The notes beneath the pieces are model-generated. The model saw only the letters and a program-made list of their open reading frames with translations, did not search any database and had not been told where the DNA came from. A stretch of 6,888 nucleotides of DNA from Rhodospirillaceae bacterium (GTDB lineage: Bacteria; Pseudomonadota; Alphaproteobacteria; UBA11136), in contig NZAO01000031.1 in assembly GCA_002686135.1 (NCBI GenBank), positions 22,009 through 28,896 of the forward strand. Direction: 5' to 3'. Below are positions 6,202 through 6,888 of the stretch, one piece after another. How positions within the stretch are numbered: the first letter of the stretch is position 1; each line of letters opens with the position of its first letter. The translations under genes and the position numbers were made by a program.

Positions 6202-6888
6202 TCAGTCTCTCTCCACACACATTGCAATGCCCATGCCGCCGCCGATACACAACGCTGCGATACCTTTCTTGGCATCGCGCTTGCCCATCTCGTGGAGCAA
6301 GGTGATGAGAACCCGCGTGCCCGAGGCGCCGATGGGATGACCGAGCGCAATGGCGCCGCCGTTAACGTTGACCTTGTCCGTGTCCCAGCCCATTTCCTTG
6401 TTCACCACAAGGGCTTGGGCGGCGAAGGCCTCGTTGGCCTCGATCAGGTCGAGGTCGTCTACGGTCCAGCCCGCCTTTTCAAGCGCCACCCGGCTGGCCG
6501 GGATTGGGCCCGCACCCATGATCGCCGGATCAACGCCAGCACTGGCCCATGAGGCGACCCGCGCCAGCGGGGTAATGGAACGCTTGGCGGCGTCGTCGGC
6601 GGACATGAGGACAACCGCCGCGCCGCCGTCGTTCAAGCCAGAGGCGTTGCCGGCGGTTACCGTACCTTTCTTGTCGAAAGCAGGACGCAGCTTTGCCATG
6701 TCCTCCATATTGGCGCCGTGACGGGGGTGCTCATCGGTATCGACGACGATGTCGCCCTTGCGGCCGGAAATGGTCATGGACACAATTTCGTCCTTGAATT
6801 TGCCGGCCTTCTGGGCATCTTCCGCCTTGTTCTGGGAGGCTACCGCGAATTCATCCTGTTGTTGGCGGGTGATCTGCCACTGCTGGGC
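6202..6888 (-). CDS. phaA: Acetyl-CoA acetyltransferase (beta-ketothiolase), N-terminus outside the window
   Basis: C-terminal 228 residues of a biosynthetic thiolase (family about 390). It condenses two acetyl-CoA into acetoacetyl-CoA, which PhaB then reduces for PHB; the reverse, degradative reaction is also possible. The frame runs unbroken to position 6888, so the gene continues beyond the window; the GTG at 6783 is internal. Visible hallmarks: [39 protein letters not shown] with the catalytic histidine at 6339-6337, and LCIGGGMG with the second catalytic cysteine at 6249-6247. The His-Cys spacing of 30 residues equals that of the Zoogloea enzyme (348 and 378). The nucleophilic cysteine near residue 89 lies outside the window. 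The gene phaB follows after one base, supporting the PHB assignment over a fatty-acid oxidation thiolase. Confidence 0.94.
   Translation of the reverse strand, partial: AQQWQITRQQQDEFAVASQNKAEDAQKAGKFKDEIVSMTISGRKGDIVVDTDEHPRHGANMEDMAKLRPAFDKKGTVTAGNASGLNDGGAAVVLMSADDAAKRSITPLARVASWASAGVDPAIMGAGPIPASRVALEKAGWTVDDLDLIEANEAFAAQALVVNKEMGWDTDKVNVNGGAIALGHPIGASGTRVLITLLHEMGKRDAKKGIAALCIGGGMGIAMCVERD

Noticed and set aside
6201..6350. 50-codon in-frame N-terminal extension of PhaB
   Set aside because: It lies entirely inside the conserved phaA C-terminus. ATG 6200 has a ribosome site and gives the family-standard start just before the Rossmann motif.

Overview
The window is a stretch of ordinary bacterial chromosome, most likely from an alphaproteobacterium, perhaps the Rhodospirillales. 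The evidence is moderately high GC, the metX-metW pair, a hisC gene coupled to a tyrA/tyrC-type dehydrogenase, glyoxalase II, and a phaA-phaB polyhydroxybutyrate operon. The taxon is an inference from gene content and protein style. No tRNA, rRNA, mobile element, CRISPR array or phage gene was seen.

Layout. (1) Positions 1-1729, minus strand: hisC followed by a prephenate/arogenate dehydrogenase. They overlap by 4 bases and the second gene runs off the left edge, so together they are an aromatic amino acid (and possibly histidine) unit. (2) Positions 1730-1878: a divergent control region with candidate back-to-back promoters, an inverted repeat and a short structured metX leader. (3) Positions 1879-3692, plus strand: metX and metW, also overlapping by 4 bases, for homoserine acylation in methionine synthesis. 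A convincing intrinsic terminator follows. (4) Positions 3693-3847: a convergent intergenic region dense in short inverted repeats. (5) Positions 3848-4567, minus strand: an uncharacterised class I methyltransferase-like protein, divergent from (6) gloB, 4630-5394, plus strand, glyoxalase II. (7) Positions 5395-5477: a convergent hairpin terminator. (8) Positions 5478-6888, minus strand: phaB and the C-terminal 228 residues of phaA, which together convert acetyl-CoA to (R)-3-hydroxybutyryl-CoA for PHB.

The genes fall into four small transcription units: hisC-tyrA, metX-metW, the methyltransferase and gloB facing away from each other, and phaA-phaB. I found no clear novel system. The items most worth a second look are the hisC/metX control region, the methyltransferase-like gene with a degenerate SAM-binding motif, and the palindrome-rich gap after metW.
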